Position numbers and translations under genes: made by a program | DNA from: CAWJLE01 sp963843645 | GTDB lineage: Bacteria; Chloroflexota; Anaerolineae; DAOTYC01 | Direction: 5' to 3' | Length of the DNA: 64,000 nt | Assembly (NCBI GenBank): GCA_963843645.1 | Contig: CAWJLE010000001.1 | Span: 1,116,001-1,180,000, forward strand | Shown here: piece by piece, positions 1 to 8,265 of the stretch | Layout of the letters: each line of letters begins with the position of its first letter | Position numbering within the stretch: the stretch's first letter is position 1 | The notes under the pieces: generated by a model | What the model was told of the DNA's origin: nothing | Database searches by the model: none | What the model saw: only the letters and a program-made list of their open reading frames with translations

Positions 1-300
1 GAGAAGTGGACAAGCCGATCGGCCGGCTATCTGCCTACCAATCGTGGGGTAAGAGCGGCGCGCCGGGTACGAGATGTAGTATCCGGGCCCATGACCGGAC
101 TGGGAGCGGCTGTGGGTAGGCGAGTGGAAGACTCGGAACGTTTCTGGGCCAAGCGGCAAAGATCGAGTCGAGGTGTCGACAAGTCGACCGAACGAGTGCA
201 GGCTGTGCACACGGGCGGGGAGGTTGTCTGCAGAGTTATCCCCAAGCGCACAACCTTATCCACAATAACCGGCAGGTTATCCACAGAAGGTGATAACCAA
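1..300. other. Non-coding stretch with phased DnaA boxes (candidate origin or DnaA-regulated site)
   Basis: I see no credible gene here. Two perfect DnaA boxes TTATCCACA lie at 256-264 and 277-285, with a one-mismatch copy TTATCCCCA at 236-244. All three have the same orientation and sit 20 and 21 bp apart, about two helical turns. A weak reverse-strand box (TTATCACCT) is at 288-296 and another half-match at 204-212. Such phased clusters are typical of oriC or of DnaA-controlled promoters. dnaA, dnaN, gyrB, rpmH and parAB are not in the window, so origin function is only a hypothesis; the left flank lies outside the window. Confidence 0.55.
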
Positions 301-639
301 TCACGGGAACAGCCGAGCTGTGACCTCGGCGGGGGAAAGACCCACGATGGAAACGAGCTTCTGACGCGAGGAGCGCCCGGCGACAATTTCGACTGCGCTT
401 TGCCTGACGCCGAGGCGTTTGGACAGAAACTTGATGAGCGCGTCGTTAGCGGCGCCGTCGACGGGAGGCGCGGTCAGCCGGACTTTGATCGAGTCGCCCT
501 GCATGCCGGCAATCTCATCCTTGCTGGCACGCGGGACGACCGTGACCATGATGGCTGCTCCACCTTCGCCCTTTCCCAGATCCAGATTCTTGACTCTGGC
601 GACGTTCACGACACGCTCCTCGGGATCAGGCGATGACAC
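301..639 (-). CDS. DUF167 / YggU family protein
   Basis: A 112-residue protein of the DUF167 (YggU) family, small alpha/beta proteins of unknown role. The central part has the family pattern: VTVVPRASKDEI, then KVRLTAPPVDGAANDALI, and the VEIVAGRSSRQK segment near the C-terminus. The N-terminal 30 residues are not conserved. It starts with GTG and its first 14 bases overlap the end of yggT, a pairing common in many phyla. No separate Shine-Dalgarno is visible, so translational coupling is likely. It is the last gene of the pgeF-proC-yggT-DUF167 run. Confidence 0.88.
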   Translation of the reverse strand: MSSPDPEERVVNVARVKNLDLGKGEGGAAIMVTVVPRASKDEIAGMQGDSIKVRLTAPPVDGAANDALIKFLSKRLGVRQSAVEIVAGRSSRQKLVSIVGLSPAEVTARLFP

Positions 640-880
640 TCATGACGATCGATTCCAGGATCTGCAGCAGGATCAATGCAGCGATGGGACTCAGGTCCAT
701 CATACCGACCGGAGGGATGACGTTGCGCAGCGGCTTGAGGACGGGATCGGTCGCTTCGATGATGAAGGCGACGACCGGGTTCCCCGGGCTCACGCTGATC
801 CACGACAGCAACACACGGGCGAGGATCAGGAAGCTGTACAGGTTAAACAGCAGCGGGATGAAGTACAGAAGAAATCTCAT
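626..880 (-). CDS. YggT family membrane protein
   Basis: A short integral membrane protein of the YggT family (84 residues from the chosen start), with two hydrophobic segments: residues 1-25 (MRFLLYFIPLLFNLYSFLI) and the C-terminal stretch after the DPVLKPLRNVIP motif. The DP(V/I)LxPLR motif is the family hallmark. The ATG at 880 overlaps the proC stop as ATGA, indicating coupling; a longer in-frame reading from 928 would run deep into proC and is rejected. YggT homologues are linked to division, osmotic stress or membrane protein assembly; nothing here decides which. Confidence 0.87.
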   Translation of the reverse strand: MRFLLYFIPLLFNLYSFLILARVLLSWISVSPGNPVVAFIIEATDPVLKPLRNVIPPVGMMDLSPIAALILLQILESIVMSVIA

Positions 881-1698
881 TTGTTGTTCAACCCCCCCAG
901 ATACCTGGACTTCTGGTACGCAGCCCAAATGGCTTTGGACAGCACCGTTCGGAGTCCGCCCTTTTCGAGCTGGTACAGCGCCTCGGCCGAGGTGCCGCCG
1001 GGTGAGGTCACCATGTTCCTCAGCTCAACCGGGTGCTTCATGGATTGCCTGGCCAACGCAACGGAACCCTGCATCGTCTGCAGCACCAGTTGCTCGGCCA
1101 CGGGCCGCGAGAAGCCAAGGTGGACGCCGGCATCGATGAGCGCTTCCATGAATAGAAAGACGTAGGCTGGGCCGGTACCGCTGAGCGCAGTGGCCATGTC
1201 CAGGTAGCCCTCATCCTTGACGTAGATCTCCTCGCCCAGCGCCTGCAGAATCGCCTGCGCCTGCGAGTGCTGCTCCTCGCTCACCTCAGGCGTCGCGGTC
1301 CATACTGACATGCCCTGTCCGATCATCGCCGGGGTGTTGGGCATCACCCGCACCATGGCCTTGTGGTGCAGTCCCTGCAGCATATGAAAGGGCGCCCCGG
1401 CTACGATGGTGAGCAGCAGCGCATCGTCGCGAATCACGCCGTCCAGGTCAGACACAACTTCCGTCAAGACTTGCGGTTTCACTGATAGGACCACCACGTC
1501 GCCCTGCCCGGCGGCCTCACGGTTGTCCATCGTAGTCCTCAGGCCGTACCGCTCGCTCAGGAGCTGACCGCGATCCGGCAGGGGATCGGCGGCGATCAGA
1601 TTGGCTGCGCTCAGGAGTTCCTTGCTCAGAATGCCCTTGATCATGGCTTCCGCCATGTTGCCACTGCCGATGAAAGCTATCGTTCGTAGATGAAGCAT
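877..1698 (-). CDS. proC: Pyrroline-5-carboxylate reductase
   Basis: ProC, 273 residues, reduces 1-pyrroline-5-carboxylate to L-proline with NAD(P)H, the last step of proline synthesis, in the cytosol. The N-terminus has the Rossmann motif IAFIGSGNMAEAMIKGIL. The C-terminal domain carries ALSGTGPAYVFLFMEALIDAG and the signature MVTSPGGTSAEALYQLEKGGLR. The length is normal for the family. The start lies inside the end of pgeF (22-base overlap) and the stop overlaps yggT, so the four genes look like one coupled operon. No glutamate kinase or gamma-glutamyl phosphate reductase is nearby. Confidence 0.96.
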   Translation of the reverse strand: MLHLRTIAFIGSGNMAEAMIKGILSKELLSAANLIAADPLPDRGQLLSERYGLRTTMDNREAAGQGDVVVLSVKPQVLTEVVSDLDGVIRDDALLLTIVAGAPFHMLQGLHHKAMVRVMPNTPAMIGQGMSVWTATPEVSEEQHSQAQAILQALGEEIYVKDEGYLDMATALSGTGPAYVFLFMEALIDAGVHLGFSRPVAEQLVLQTMQGSVALARQSMKHPVELRNMVTSPGGTSAEALYQLEKGGLRTVLSKAIWAAYQKSRYLGGLNNK

Positions 1699-2537
1699 GG
1701 TGAAGAACCCGATTCCTTTCTATTGGATGCCGCCCTAATTGACGGCTCTTCCGAATCGCGCAGCGCCACGAAAGCGCCGAAACGACCAGTGATGCCTGCT
1801 TCTCCCCGATGGGAGAAGAACTCGTCCTTGTGGCACGAGGTGCACAGGCCGCCTACCTCAATGGCGCGGACGCCCTCATCCGCCAGCACCCGCCGGTTCG
1901 CGGCCCACAAATCCAGGTGCGTCCGAGCGTTCGGCTTTGCCTGCAGCAGGCCCCGTGTGTCGCCAAAGACCGCTTCGACCTGTTCGACGACGTCTCGGCC
2001 GACCTCGTAACAGCAAGGGCCGATGGACGGGCCGATGCCGGCCAGAACGTCGGCGGGCCGGCTCCCAAATGCCGTCTCCATAGCGCGGACCGTCTTGCCG
2101 GCGATGCGGTTGAGCGTGCCCTTCCAGCCGGCATGAACGACCCCAATCGCGCGCTGCACCGGGTCGAACAGCAGGATTGGCACGCAATCAGCGAATCGGA
2201 GCGTCAGAGTGACTTGTGTCACCTGTGTGACCAATGCGTCGGTCGCCGGCAGCAGCTGTCCCGCCATGTCGTCAGTCACGACCACCACGTGGTCGCTATG
2301 GACCTGGTACCCGGTAACGAAGGACGTGGGTCTTACGCCCAAAGTGCGAGCGATTCGGAGGTAATTCTCCTCAACCGCCGCGGGCGCGTCTCCGACGCCG
2401 CGGCCCAGATTTAAGGCCGCGAAAGGCGGCCGGCTGACGCCGCCGAGCCGCGCGAAGATGCCATGGATCAGATCTGAACTGGCCGACAAGGACTCAAATT
2501 GATAGAAAACCAGGCCGTTATCCTGGTGTCGGTGCAA
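1677..2537 (-). CDS. pgeF: Peptidoglycan editing factor PgeF (YfiH / DUF152, laccase-domain family)
   Basis: A 286-residue member of the former multicopper polyphenol oxidase / DUF152 family. In E. coli this family removes L-Ser misincorporated into peptidoglycan precursors; some members show purine nucleoside phosphorylase-like activity. The metal-binding pattern is visible: VVHAGWKGT, IGPSIGPCCYEVG and CTSCHKDEFFSHR near the C-terminus. I chose the TTG at 2537 because GGGAGAA precedes it by a normal spacing. It heads the proC-yggT-DUF167 operon, the usual neighbourhood of pgeF in Gram-positive-like genomes. Confidence 0.93.
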   Translation of the reverse strand: MHRHQDNGLVFYQFESLSASSDLIHGIFARLGGVSRPPFAALNLGRGVGDAPAAVEENYLRIARTLGVRPTSFVTGYQVHSDHVVVVTDDMAGQLLPATDALVTQVTQVTLTLRFADCVPILLFDPVQRAIGVVHAGWKGTLNRIAGKTVRAMETAFGSRPADVLAGIGPSIGPCCYEVGRDVVEQVEAVFGDTRGLLQAKPNARTHLDLWAANRRVLADEGVRAIEVGGLCTSCHKDEFFSHRGEAGITGRFGAFVALRDSEEPSIRAASNRKESGSSPCFIYER

Positions 2538-2575
2538 AAGCGTTCTCCCAAGAGCGTTTGGTCGACGAACATTCG

Positions 2576-2706
2576 GACTTCCGAAGTTTCAGAGACCGCG
2601 GAAGCGTTTGGGGCTAGTCTACCACAAACCAGGCACGTTGGCAAAGAAGTCAGAGGATCGGGCGACGACAAACAGACTTCCGAAGTTCTGGAAACTTCGG
2701 AAGTCT
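2576..2706. repeat. Three copies of a 13-mer, two forming a perfect 14-bp hairpin
   Basis: The 13-mer GACTTCCGAAGTT occurs at 2576-2588 and 2675-2687, and inverted at 2693-2705. The last two form a perfect hairpin (2674-2687 with 2693-2706, 5-base loop CTGGA). It lies 12 bases past the stop of the minus-strand radical SAM gene, with a moderately T-rich minus-strand exit, so it may serve as its terminator. The isolated third copy and the self-complementary core ACTTCCGAAGT suggest a small dispersed intergenic repeat rather than only a terminator. Confidence 0.6.
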
Positions 2707-2717
2707 TCTGAGACACC

Positions 2718-4275
2718 CTACGATTCAATCGCATGCCACGGGAGGGGCTCCTCGCCGGCCCAGGCACCCAAATAGCGCTCGGGCTCGAAGTCGGCCTTGC
2801 GGACGAGGCGATCCCATTCCTTCAGAGACGGGCGCGAGAGGCGTTCCAGGACCAGCGATACCGCGCGGTCGCCCCGTGCGAGCATGCCCTGCACCACCGC
2901 CGACTTCGCCCCGTCCGACCGCAGGGTGATGCCCTTGCCGTGGAGGCCGTCGCCAAGGAGCTTCAACCGGGCGTCGATGGTCGCTTCGGACAGCATCGCT
3001 TCCCGTTCAAACGGCGTGTGGGCTTTCGGCACGAAGGGCGTCACGTTCACGACGACCTGGCGAGCGAACCCGGCGGTCACCCGCTTCGACAGCTCCGCGA
3101 TGGCCATCACGTCGTCCTCGGTCTCCGTGGGCAGGCCGATCATGAAGTACAGCTTGAGCTGCCGAAAATCGTACTTCCGAGCGAGCTCGACGGCGCGAAA
3201 GAGGTCGTCCTCCCTGACGCCCTTCTGGATGAAACCGCGGAGACGCTCGGAGCCTGCCTCAGGGGCGATGGTCAGGGTCTGATCACCGCTCTCGGCGAGC
3301 GCGCGGACCAGCGTCTCGGACAGCGGCCGCACTCGGAGCGACGACACGGATATCCTGGCCCCGAGGCCTCGCAGTTCGGTCACGAGCTCGTCGATGTGCC
3401 GGTAGTCCGATGCCGCCGCCGACACCAGGCCTACCCGGTCCCGATACCGCAGACCCTCGCGAGCCTGACGCAGCACCGCTTCAAGGCTGCGCTCGCGATG
3501 GGGGTGGTACGCGTGCCCGGCCAGACAGAACGGGCACTGGCGCACGCAGCCGCGCGCGATCTCGATCAGGTACATCGCCCCGAACTCCGTGTCCGGCGTG
3601 AGGACCAGGGAATGCGTATCGTAATCGTCCAGGGACTCGACCCACTGGCGCCTAACAGGCTGCATCCCGCTCGAGCCGTCGTGGGGACCGTGCACGGCCG
3701 GGACGTACACGCCGGGGATCCGGGCCAGCGCCTGAAGGGTGTCTGCCTTGCCTTGAGGGGTCGTTTCGATGAGCGCCTCGGCCATTTGAGGCAGGATGAC
3801 CTCGCCCTCGCCGATCGCGAAGGCGTCGAAGATGGTCGACAGCGACAGCGGGTTGGCGGTCACCGCCGGACCGCCAGCGATGAGCAAGGGGTGGCTGTCG
3901 TCGCGGTCATCGCTGTGCACTGGGAAGCCCCAGTGGCGAATCATATCGATGGTGTTGAGATAGTCGATCTCGAACGACAGCGAGAACGCGATGACGGGGA
4001 AACTATCCAGCGGGTCGCTGCGACTCCAGCGAAATTGCCGCCGCGTCGTGCGCCGGCATGCCAGGCGCGCCGTAGAAAACACGCTCGCAAACGACCCCAG
4101 GCAGCGAATTGAGGAGGCCATACACGGTCTGAAACCCCAGGCTGGACATGGCTACGAAATATTGGTTGGGATAGGCCAGCGCAATTGGAAACTTCCCACC
4201 CCAGCTTCCTGCCAGGGCGCCCTGTTCCCGGCTGAGGACGCGCTCCGCAGCTGAGATTGCTTCCCACCGGTTCAT
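2718..4275 (-). CDS. B12-binding-type radical SAM protein (frameshifted)
   Basis: A radical SAM enzyme, about 518 residues when repaired, of the family with an N-terminal cobalamin-binding-like region (TIGR03960-like). The cluster motif CVRQCPFC sits mid-protein in RGCVRQCPFCLAGHAYHP. A later stretch TIAPEAGSERLRGFIQKGV matches the family, and KLYFMIGLPTETEDDV is a typical radical SAM strand. The N-terminal part (from ATG 4275 to SLESQRP) is in another frame from LDSFPVIAFSLSFEIDYLN; one extra G in the GGG at 4012-4014 explains the break. The start overlaps the stop of the ydcF-like gene as ATGA. Related proteins often carry a C-terminal DUF2344 part, not evident here. Substrate unknown. Confidence 0.82.
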
Positions 4276-4955
4276 AATGAGATCCCGCCCGGCAGACCCG
4301 CTCGCCGGCTCCAGTCGTACAGCCACTGGTGCATGCTGAAGCCCCACTCGCGCGGCAGGCCCAGCGCCTCCAGACCGGTCCAGGTGATGAAGAGCGCCTC
4401 ACGAACGTCGTAACCCATGCGCCAGCGCAACGGAATGGCGCGCAGGTTCGTGTTGGTTGGGCTGGTGAATACGGTGAGCCCTTGCTGCTCGAAGAGAAGT
4501 CGGGCGCGATACAAATGGAGCGGGTGGCTGACGAGCAATATGGTCTGCCACCCGTGTGCTTTGACGATTATCGCGGCCTGTTCAGCATCCCCCTGCGTGT
4601 TCAGGGATCCATCGGCCAGCAGGATGTCTTGGGAGGGCACGCCGTAGGCGACTGCGATAGACCTCGCCACGGCGGCGGCCGAGAGCCGGTCGCCGCTGAA
4701 GCCGCCCGTGCAGATGATGCATGGCGCCACACCCTGACGGTAGAGCGCCACGGCGTGTTCGGTGCGCTCGAACAGGTCCTCGCTCGGCTGACCGTCCGCC
4801 TGGACCCAGGCCCCGAGGACGACGATAGCGTCAGCGGGCCGCGCCTGATCGAAGCTTCCTTGCCGATCGATCCTGAAACAGAGCAGTCCAAACAGGACCA
4901 GCAGCGCAACGCACGAACCAACTAAGATGAACAACACGTACTTGAGAAAGTTCAT
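4272..4955 (-). CDS. YdcF / ElyC (DUF218) family membrane-anchored protein
   Basis: A DUF218-family protein with one N-terminal membrane helix (MNFLKYVLFILVGSCVALL) and an extracytoplasmic alpha/beta domain. The domain opens with DAIVVLGAWVQADGQPSEDLFERT and contains CTGGFSG and TQGDAEQA followed by LLVSHPLHLYRA, all family hallmarks. E. coli relatives (ElyC, SanA) affect envelope integrity and peptidoglycan precursor use. A GTG at 4991 would add 12 residues (MRWHRRIGTWLH) and would sit only about 4 bases from the predicted transcription start. The 3' end overlaps the radical SAM start by ATGA. Confidence 0.85.
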   Translation of the reverse strand: MNFLKYVLFILVGSCVALLVLFGLLCFRIDRQGSFDQARPADAIVVLGAWVQADGQPSEDLFERTEHAVALYRQGVAPCIICTGGFSGDRLSAAAVARSIAVAYGVPSQDILLADGSLNTQGDAEQAAIIVKAHGWQTILLVSHPLHLYRARLLFEQQGLTVFTSPTNTNLRAIPLRWRMGYDVREALFITWTGLEALGLPREWGFSMHQWLYDWSRRAGLPGGISL

Positions 4956-5001
4956 GTGCAGCCACGTCCCAATCCTCCGGTGCCACCTCACTCAGGAGCG
5001 G

Positions 5002-5030
5002 ATTATAGCATCTCCGCCCGTGAAAGTAAA
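5002..5030 (-). promoter_or_regulatory. Predicted promoter of the ydcF-like gene
   Basis: On the minus strand TTTACT (5025-5030) and TATAAT (5002-5007) are separated by 17 bases. The expected transcription start near 4995 lies 40 bases before ATG 4955, or only 4 bases before GTG 4991. Confidence 0.6.
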
Positions 5031-5105
5031 CGAAAAAGAGGAGCTGCATCTGGCGGCTCCTCCGGTAGAAAAATGCCCTTGGTTCGATGGCCTCGCCGGC
5101 CCGGT

Positions 5106-5444
5106 TCAATCGGTCAGCAGGTCAAAAATGTCCCCTTCAAATTCACGAAGCCTTCGATGCATGTCCAAGACCTCGTCTTTGTTGATCGCGGGCATCAACT
5201 CGTAGCGGGCCCAGCTCTCCTCGTCAACATCGGATACGGCTTCCGGCTCCGCCGCGACTTCCCGTACAACGGCGAAAATCAAACCCTGCGTGTGGCATTC
5301 GCTACAGACCACGCTGAGCACCCATAGGTCTTCGTGGTCTTCGATCACCTGAATGTCGTCGGCCTGATACTGGTGCTGGCACACGGCACACTTCACGTTG
5401 GTGATGAGATGTCTAATGAACAGGTGTCTCTCCGCGTCCACCAT
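5106..5444 (-). CDS. Small zinc-ribbon protein, unknown function
   Basis: A 112-residue soluble protein with one treble-clef or zinc-ribbon site: CAVC and CSEC, 28 residues apart, near the N-terminus (VKCAVCQHQYQADDI, VVCSECHTQGLIFAV). The C-terminal half is acidic and helical and contains LREFEGDIFDLLT. The ATG at 5444 is preceded by AGGAGGGG at good spacing. It sits between the ydcF-like gene and rplI on the same strand. I cannot assign a function; a ribosome- or RNA-polymerase-associated role is possible but unsupported. Confidence 0.75.
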   Translation of the reverse strand: MVDAERHLFIRHLITNVKCAVCQHQYQADDIQVIEDHEDLWVLSVVCSECHTQGLIFAVVREVAAEPEAVSDVDEESWARYELMPAINKDEVLDMHRRLREFEGDIFDLLTD

Positions 5445-5485
5445 GATCACCCCCTCCTGGTCGAAGCATACTTCGGACCACCCGA

Positions 5486-5935
5486 CTATTCTTCGGCCTC
5501 AACGACGACCCGCACTTCTACGGAGATACCGGCCAGAAGCTTAACAGCCACGCGGTGCATACCCAGGTCGCGAATGGGTTCCTCCAAGACCAGCTTCCGC
5601 TTGTCGATCTCTACCCTCGCTTCTCGTCGCAGTGCTTCGGAAATGTCGCCGGCCGTAATGGACCCGTACAGGTGCCCGCTCTCGCCGGCCTTGGCCTTGA
5701 ATCGCAGCGTCACGTCCTTGAGAACCTCGGCGATCGCTGACGCTTCGGTCTCGATCCTGTCCTGGCGGCGCTGCGCTGTCTTGAGACGCGATTCTGTCTC
5801 CTTTATGGCTCCTCTGGATGGTACTCGAGCAAAACCTCTGGGAATCAAGAAGTTGCGGGCATATCCATCGGCGACGCGCTTGATTTCCCCGGTCTTGCCC
5901 AGTCCTGCAACGTCCTGCAGTAAGATGACTTCCAT
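5486..5935 (-). CDS. rplI: 50S ribosomal protein L9
   Basis: Bacterial L9, 149 residues, binds 23S rRNA near the L1 stalk base. The N-terminal domain begins MEVILLQDVAGLGKTGEIKRVADGYARNFLIPRG, with the family signature complete. A long connecting helix (about 45-75) leads to the C-terminal domain with SGHLYGSITAGDISEAL. The start is fixed by GAGGAGGGG seven bases upstream; a much longer reading antisense to the amt gene is artefactual. rpsF, ssb and rpsR, its usual partners, are not adjacent. Confidence 0.97.
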   Translation of the reverse strand: MEVILLQDVAGLGKTGEIKRVADGYARNFLIPRGFARVPSRGAIKETESRLKTAQRRQDRIETEASAIAEVLKDVTLRFKAKAGESGHLYGSITAGDISEALRREARVEIDKRKLVLEEPIRDLGMHRVAVKLLAGISVEVRVVVEAEE

Positions 5936-5999
5936 GGACTGCCCCTCCTCGTGTTGGGTATAGCTGAAGGCCCGGCGAAGGGCTGTCATTTCGCGCGTC

Positions 6000-6028
6000 A
6001 TTATACTCTCCAGTTTAGAAAAAGACAA
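6000..6028 (-). promoter_or_regulatory. Predicted rplI promoter
   Basis: On the minus strand TTGTCT (6023-6028), 17 bases, TATAAT (6000-6005). It gives a leader of about 60 bases before ATG 5935. The rest of the 288-base divergent gap (5936-6223) shows no gene. Confidence 0.7.
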
Positions 6029-6099
6029 AACGCAGTCGGCCGCCGCCGGCGATCGACTGTGATTGTGCTGATGCCATGCAATCTGCCTCCCCGGTATGC

Positions 6100-6128
6100 T
6101 TGTGTTATTGTCGGTGCCGTGGTAAACT
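6100..6128 (+). promoter_or_regulatory. Possible promoter of the amt-like gene
   Basis: TTGTGT (6100-6105) and TAAACT (6123-6128) are 17 bases apart, about 95 bases before ATG 6224. The hexamers are weak, so this is tentative. Confidence 0.35.
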
Positions 6129-6223
6129 CGCGCATGGTTTTCGCGGTTTCCCCGGAAGAACACGTTCATCCCACCAGCGTCACGGCGGCCGAATGCCTGT
6201 CCGGCAGAAGGACCGGAGGAACT

Positions 6224-7759
6224 ATGCCTGATCGCGCAGCCCCTCACAAGGTACGGTTCCTGATTGCGGCCAGTGCGCTCATTCTTTCCACGGTTGCGTT
6301 TCGCTGGGCGTCCGCGTCCAGCCCGAGCCCCGATTCCGGCGCAGTGTGGCCATTGCTGGCTTTTGGCCTGGCCATGTGGGTACCCATCGGCCTGGCGCTG
6401 CTGGCCAGCGGGGGACAGACGGACCAGCACGCCGCCCTCACCGCGATGATGGGCCTGGTGGCGCTGGGGATCGCCTCCCTGAGCTACCTCCTGGCGGGGT
6501 TTGCTTTTCAGTTCGGCGGCATCGGTCTCGTCAACCGGGCGCCCGAATTGAGCCGGTTGATTTGGGAATGGTCGCCGTTGGACAAGACCTGGGGCCAGGG
6601 TTGGGGCGCCATCGGCTTGCGCGGCTTCCTGCTCGGGAGCGATGCTTCTCAGCCGCTGGCCTACCTTCTGTATCTGTCCCAATTGGCGCCGTTGTCTATC
6701 GCGGCGCTTCTGCCCCTCCTGGCGCTGCGCGGCCGTGTGAAGCCGGTGGTCTGGATCATCAGCACGATCGTCCTGTCGGCGCTCACGTTCCCGGTCATCG
6801 GCAACTGGATCTGGGGCGGCGGTTGGCTGGCGAATCTCGGCCTCAACGCCGGACTCGGTCACGGGTTTTTGGATTTCGCGGGGGCCGGCGGGGTCCATCT
6901 GGTGGGCTCGAGCACGGTCCTGGCCGGGTTGCTCGTGTTCCTGCAGCCCCGACGTCCCGACTCCGGCGGCGACGCGGTGGAGATGCCTCCCATTCATTTG
7001 CCGATGCTGGCGCTCATGGGAGGCTTCTTGCTGATCCCCGGTTGGATCGGGCTGGCGCTTTCCAACCCACTGGTCGCCGGGACAGACGGCGCCTGGCCCA
7101 TCGTGGCGGTCAACTTTGTCCTGGCCGGAGTTGCCGGATCGCTCGTGGCGTTGGTCTATTCCTGGTTCACCACCGGCGCCAGCAACGTGTTCATGACCGC
7201 CCGCGGGCTGGTCAGCGGCCTCGTTGCCATCAGCGCCGGGGCGCTCTTCGTGCCGGCCTGGTCGGCATTGGTGATCGGTGGCCTGGCCGGCCTTCTGCTG
7301 CCGCTGACCGCGCACGTCATCATGCAGACGCTGCGGGTCGACGATCAAAGCCTGATTCTGCCCATGCATGGCGTGAGCGCCGCCTGGGGATTGCTGGCTG
7401 CGGCGATTTTTGCCGACGGCCGCTTCGGGGCCGGCTGGAACGGCGTCGGTGCGAGCAGCTACCTGGGCATCAGTGGGCAGGGCGTTACGGGCTATCTGGC
7501 CGCCGCCGGCACGCAATCCGACTTCCCGCAGCAGCTGTACGCGCAGCTGATCGGTGCGCTGTCCATCTTTATTTTTGCTTTTGTGGTGTCGTGGGTGGTC
7601 TTCAAGATTCTGGCGCAGGTCCTGGGGCTCTGGGAGGCTCTGCGTTCAGGTCCGGTCCTTCAGGAGCCGGAAAACACTCCTGCGGCGGACGGTCTAGCGA
7701 CGGACGTTCCGGAGCCCGTGGCCGACGCGTCGCCGGCAGAGCCTGCGGAGGAACCATAG
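6224..7759 (+). CDS. Divergent ammonium transporter (Amt family)
   Basis: A polytopic membrane protein of 511 residues, longer than typical Amt (about 400-450), predicted to conduct ammonia/ammonium. Conserved Amt features: NWIWGGGWL, LDFAGAGGVHLVG (Asp 217 and pore His 225) and MHGVSAAWGLLAAAIFA (second pore His 382), plus GLVAISAGALFVPAW. The usual GWFGFNxGS motif is replaced by GWIGLALSNPL, and a roughly 30-residue insert (EWSPLDKTWGQGWGAIGLRG) lies in the first half. The tail is Pro/Ala/Glu-rich. ATG 6224 follows GGAGGA. No glnK/PII gene is adjacent. Transport of another small solute cannot be excluded. Confidence 0.82.
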   Translation: MPDRAAPHKVRFLIAASALILSTVAFRWASASSPSPDSGAVWPLLAFGLAMWVPIGLALLASGGQTDQHAALTAMMGLVALGIASLSYLLAGFAFQFGGIGLVNRAPELSRLIWEWSPLDKTWGQGWGAIGLRGFLLGSDASQPLAYLLYLSQLAPLSIAALLPLLALRGRVKPVVWIISTIVLSALTFPVIGNWIWGGGWLANLGLNAGLGHGFLDFAGAGGVHLVGSSTVLAGLLVFLQPRRPDSGGDAVEMPPIHLPMLALMGGFLLIPGWIGLALSNPLVAGTDGAWPIVAVNFVLAGVAGSLVALVYSWFTTGASNVFMTARGLVSGLVAISAGALFVPAWSALVIGGLAGLLLPLTAHVIMQTLRVDDQSLILPMHGVSAAWGLLAAAIFADGRFGAGWNGVGASSYLGISGQGVTGYLAAAGTQSDFPQQLYAQLIGALSIFIFAFVVSWVVFKILAQVLGLWEALRSGPVLQEPENTPAADGLATDVPEPVADASPAEPAEEP

Positions 7760-7761
7760 CC

Positions 7762-8265
7762 CTACGCCTCCGGTCCGATTCGGACGCCCGCCAGGCGCAA
7801 GGCGACGTCGACGGCCTGCTCCGGCGACGAAACGTCGTAGATTCCCCGGTCCAGTTCTCCGTGCCGTGACAGCCGCCACGTCTGCAATCCCACGACCGGC
7901 TTTCCCATCTTCAATGCGTGGCCGATCTCGGACAGAGTGCCGTATTCTCCGGCAATCGCGATCACTGCCTGGGCGCTGCCCACGACGATGAGGTTGCGTG
8001 CCTCGCCCATCCCTGTCGCGATCGGCACCGTCACGTAAGGGTTGGCGCCGGTCGGAGAGACTCCGGGCAAGATGCCGATCGTGGTTCCTCCGGCCAGCTG
8101 CGCCCCCCGGCAAGCCGCTTCCATGACGCCTCCCAGGCCGCCGCAGACGAGCATCGCCGAGCGGTGCGCCAGCTTCGCGCCGACGCGTTCGGCCAGCGCG
8201 GCTACCTCGTCCGAACAGGAACCGGCGCCGACAACGGCAATCAGGGTGGGCGCTCGTGGGCTCAC
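7762..8265 (-). CDS. TIGR00725-type SLOG-domain protein
   Basis: A 167-residue Rossmann-like protein of the TIGR00725 / SLOG cluster related to lysine decarboxylase-like (LOG) and DprA-like folds. It has LIAVVGAGSC at the N-terminus, LVCGGLGGVMEAACRGAQ, TIGILPG, and SAQAVIAIAGEYGTLSEIGHAL, the nucleotide- or ribose-phosphate-binding loops of the superfamily. It begins with a GTG at 8265 that overlaps the thpR stop (GTGA), so it is probably translated from the thpR message. Role unknown. It converges tail to tail with the amt gene, with only two bases between. Confidence 0.85.
   Translation of the reverse strand: MSPRAPTLIAVVGAGSCSDEVAALAERVGAKLAHRSAMLVCGGLGGVMEAACRGAQLAGGTTIGILPGVSPTGANPYVTVPIATGMGEARNLIVVGSAQAVIAIAGEYGTLSEIGHALKMGKPVVGLQTWRLSRHGELDRGIYDVSSPEQAVDVALRLAGVRIGPEA

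Noticed and set aside
2733..4112. A 459-residue plus-strand open frame opposite the radical SAM gene
   Set aside because: Antisense to the cluster-motif-bearing protein; Arg/His-rich composition without a domain.
5486..7516. A 676-residue minus-strand reading covering most of the amt region
   Set aside because: Only its last 149 codons are rplI, with a clear ribosome-binding site at 5935; the rest is antisense to the conserved Amt protein and has low-complexity His/Gln/Arg composition.
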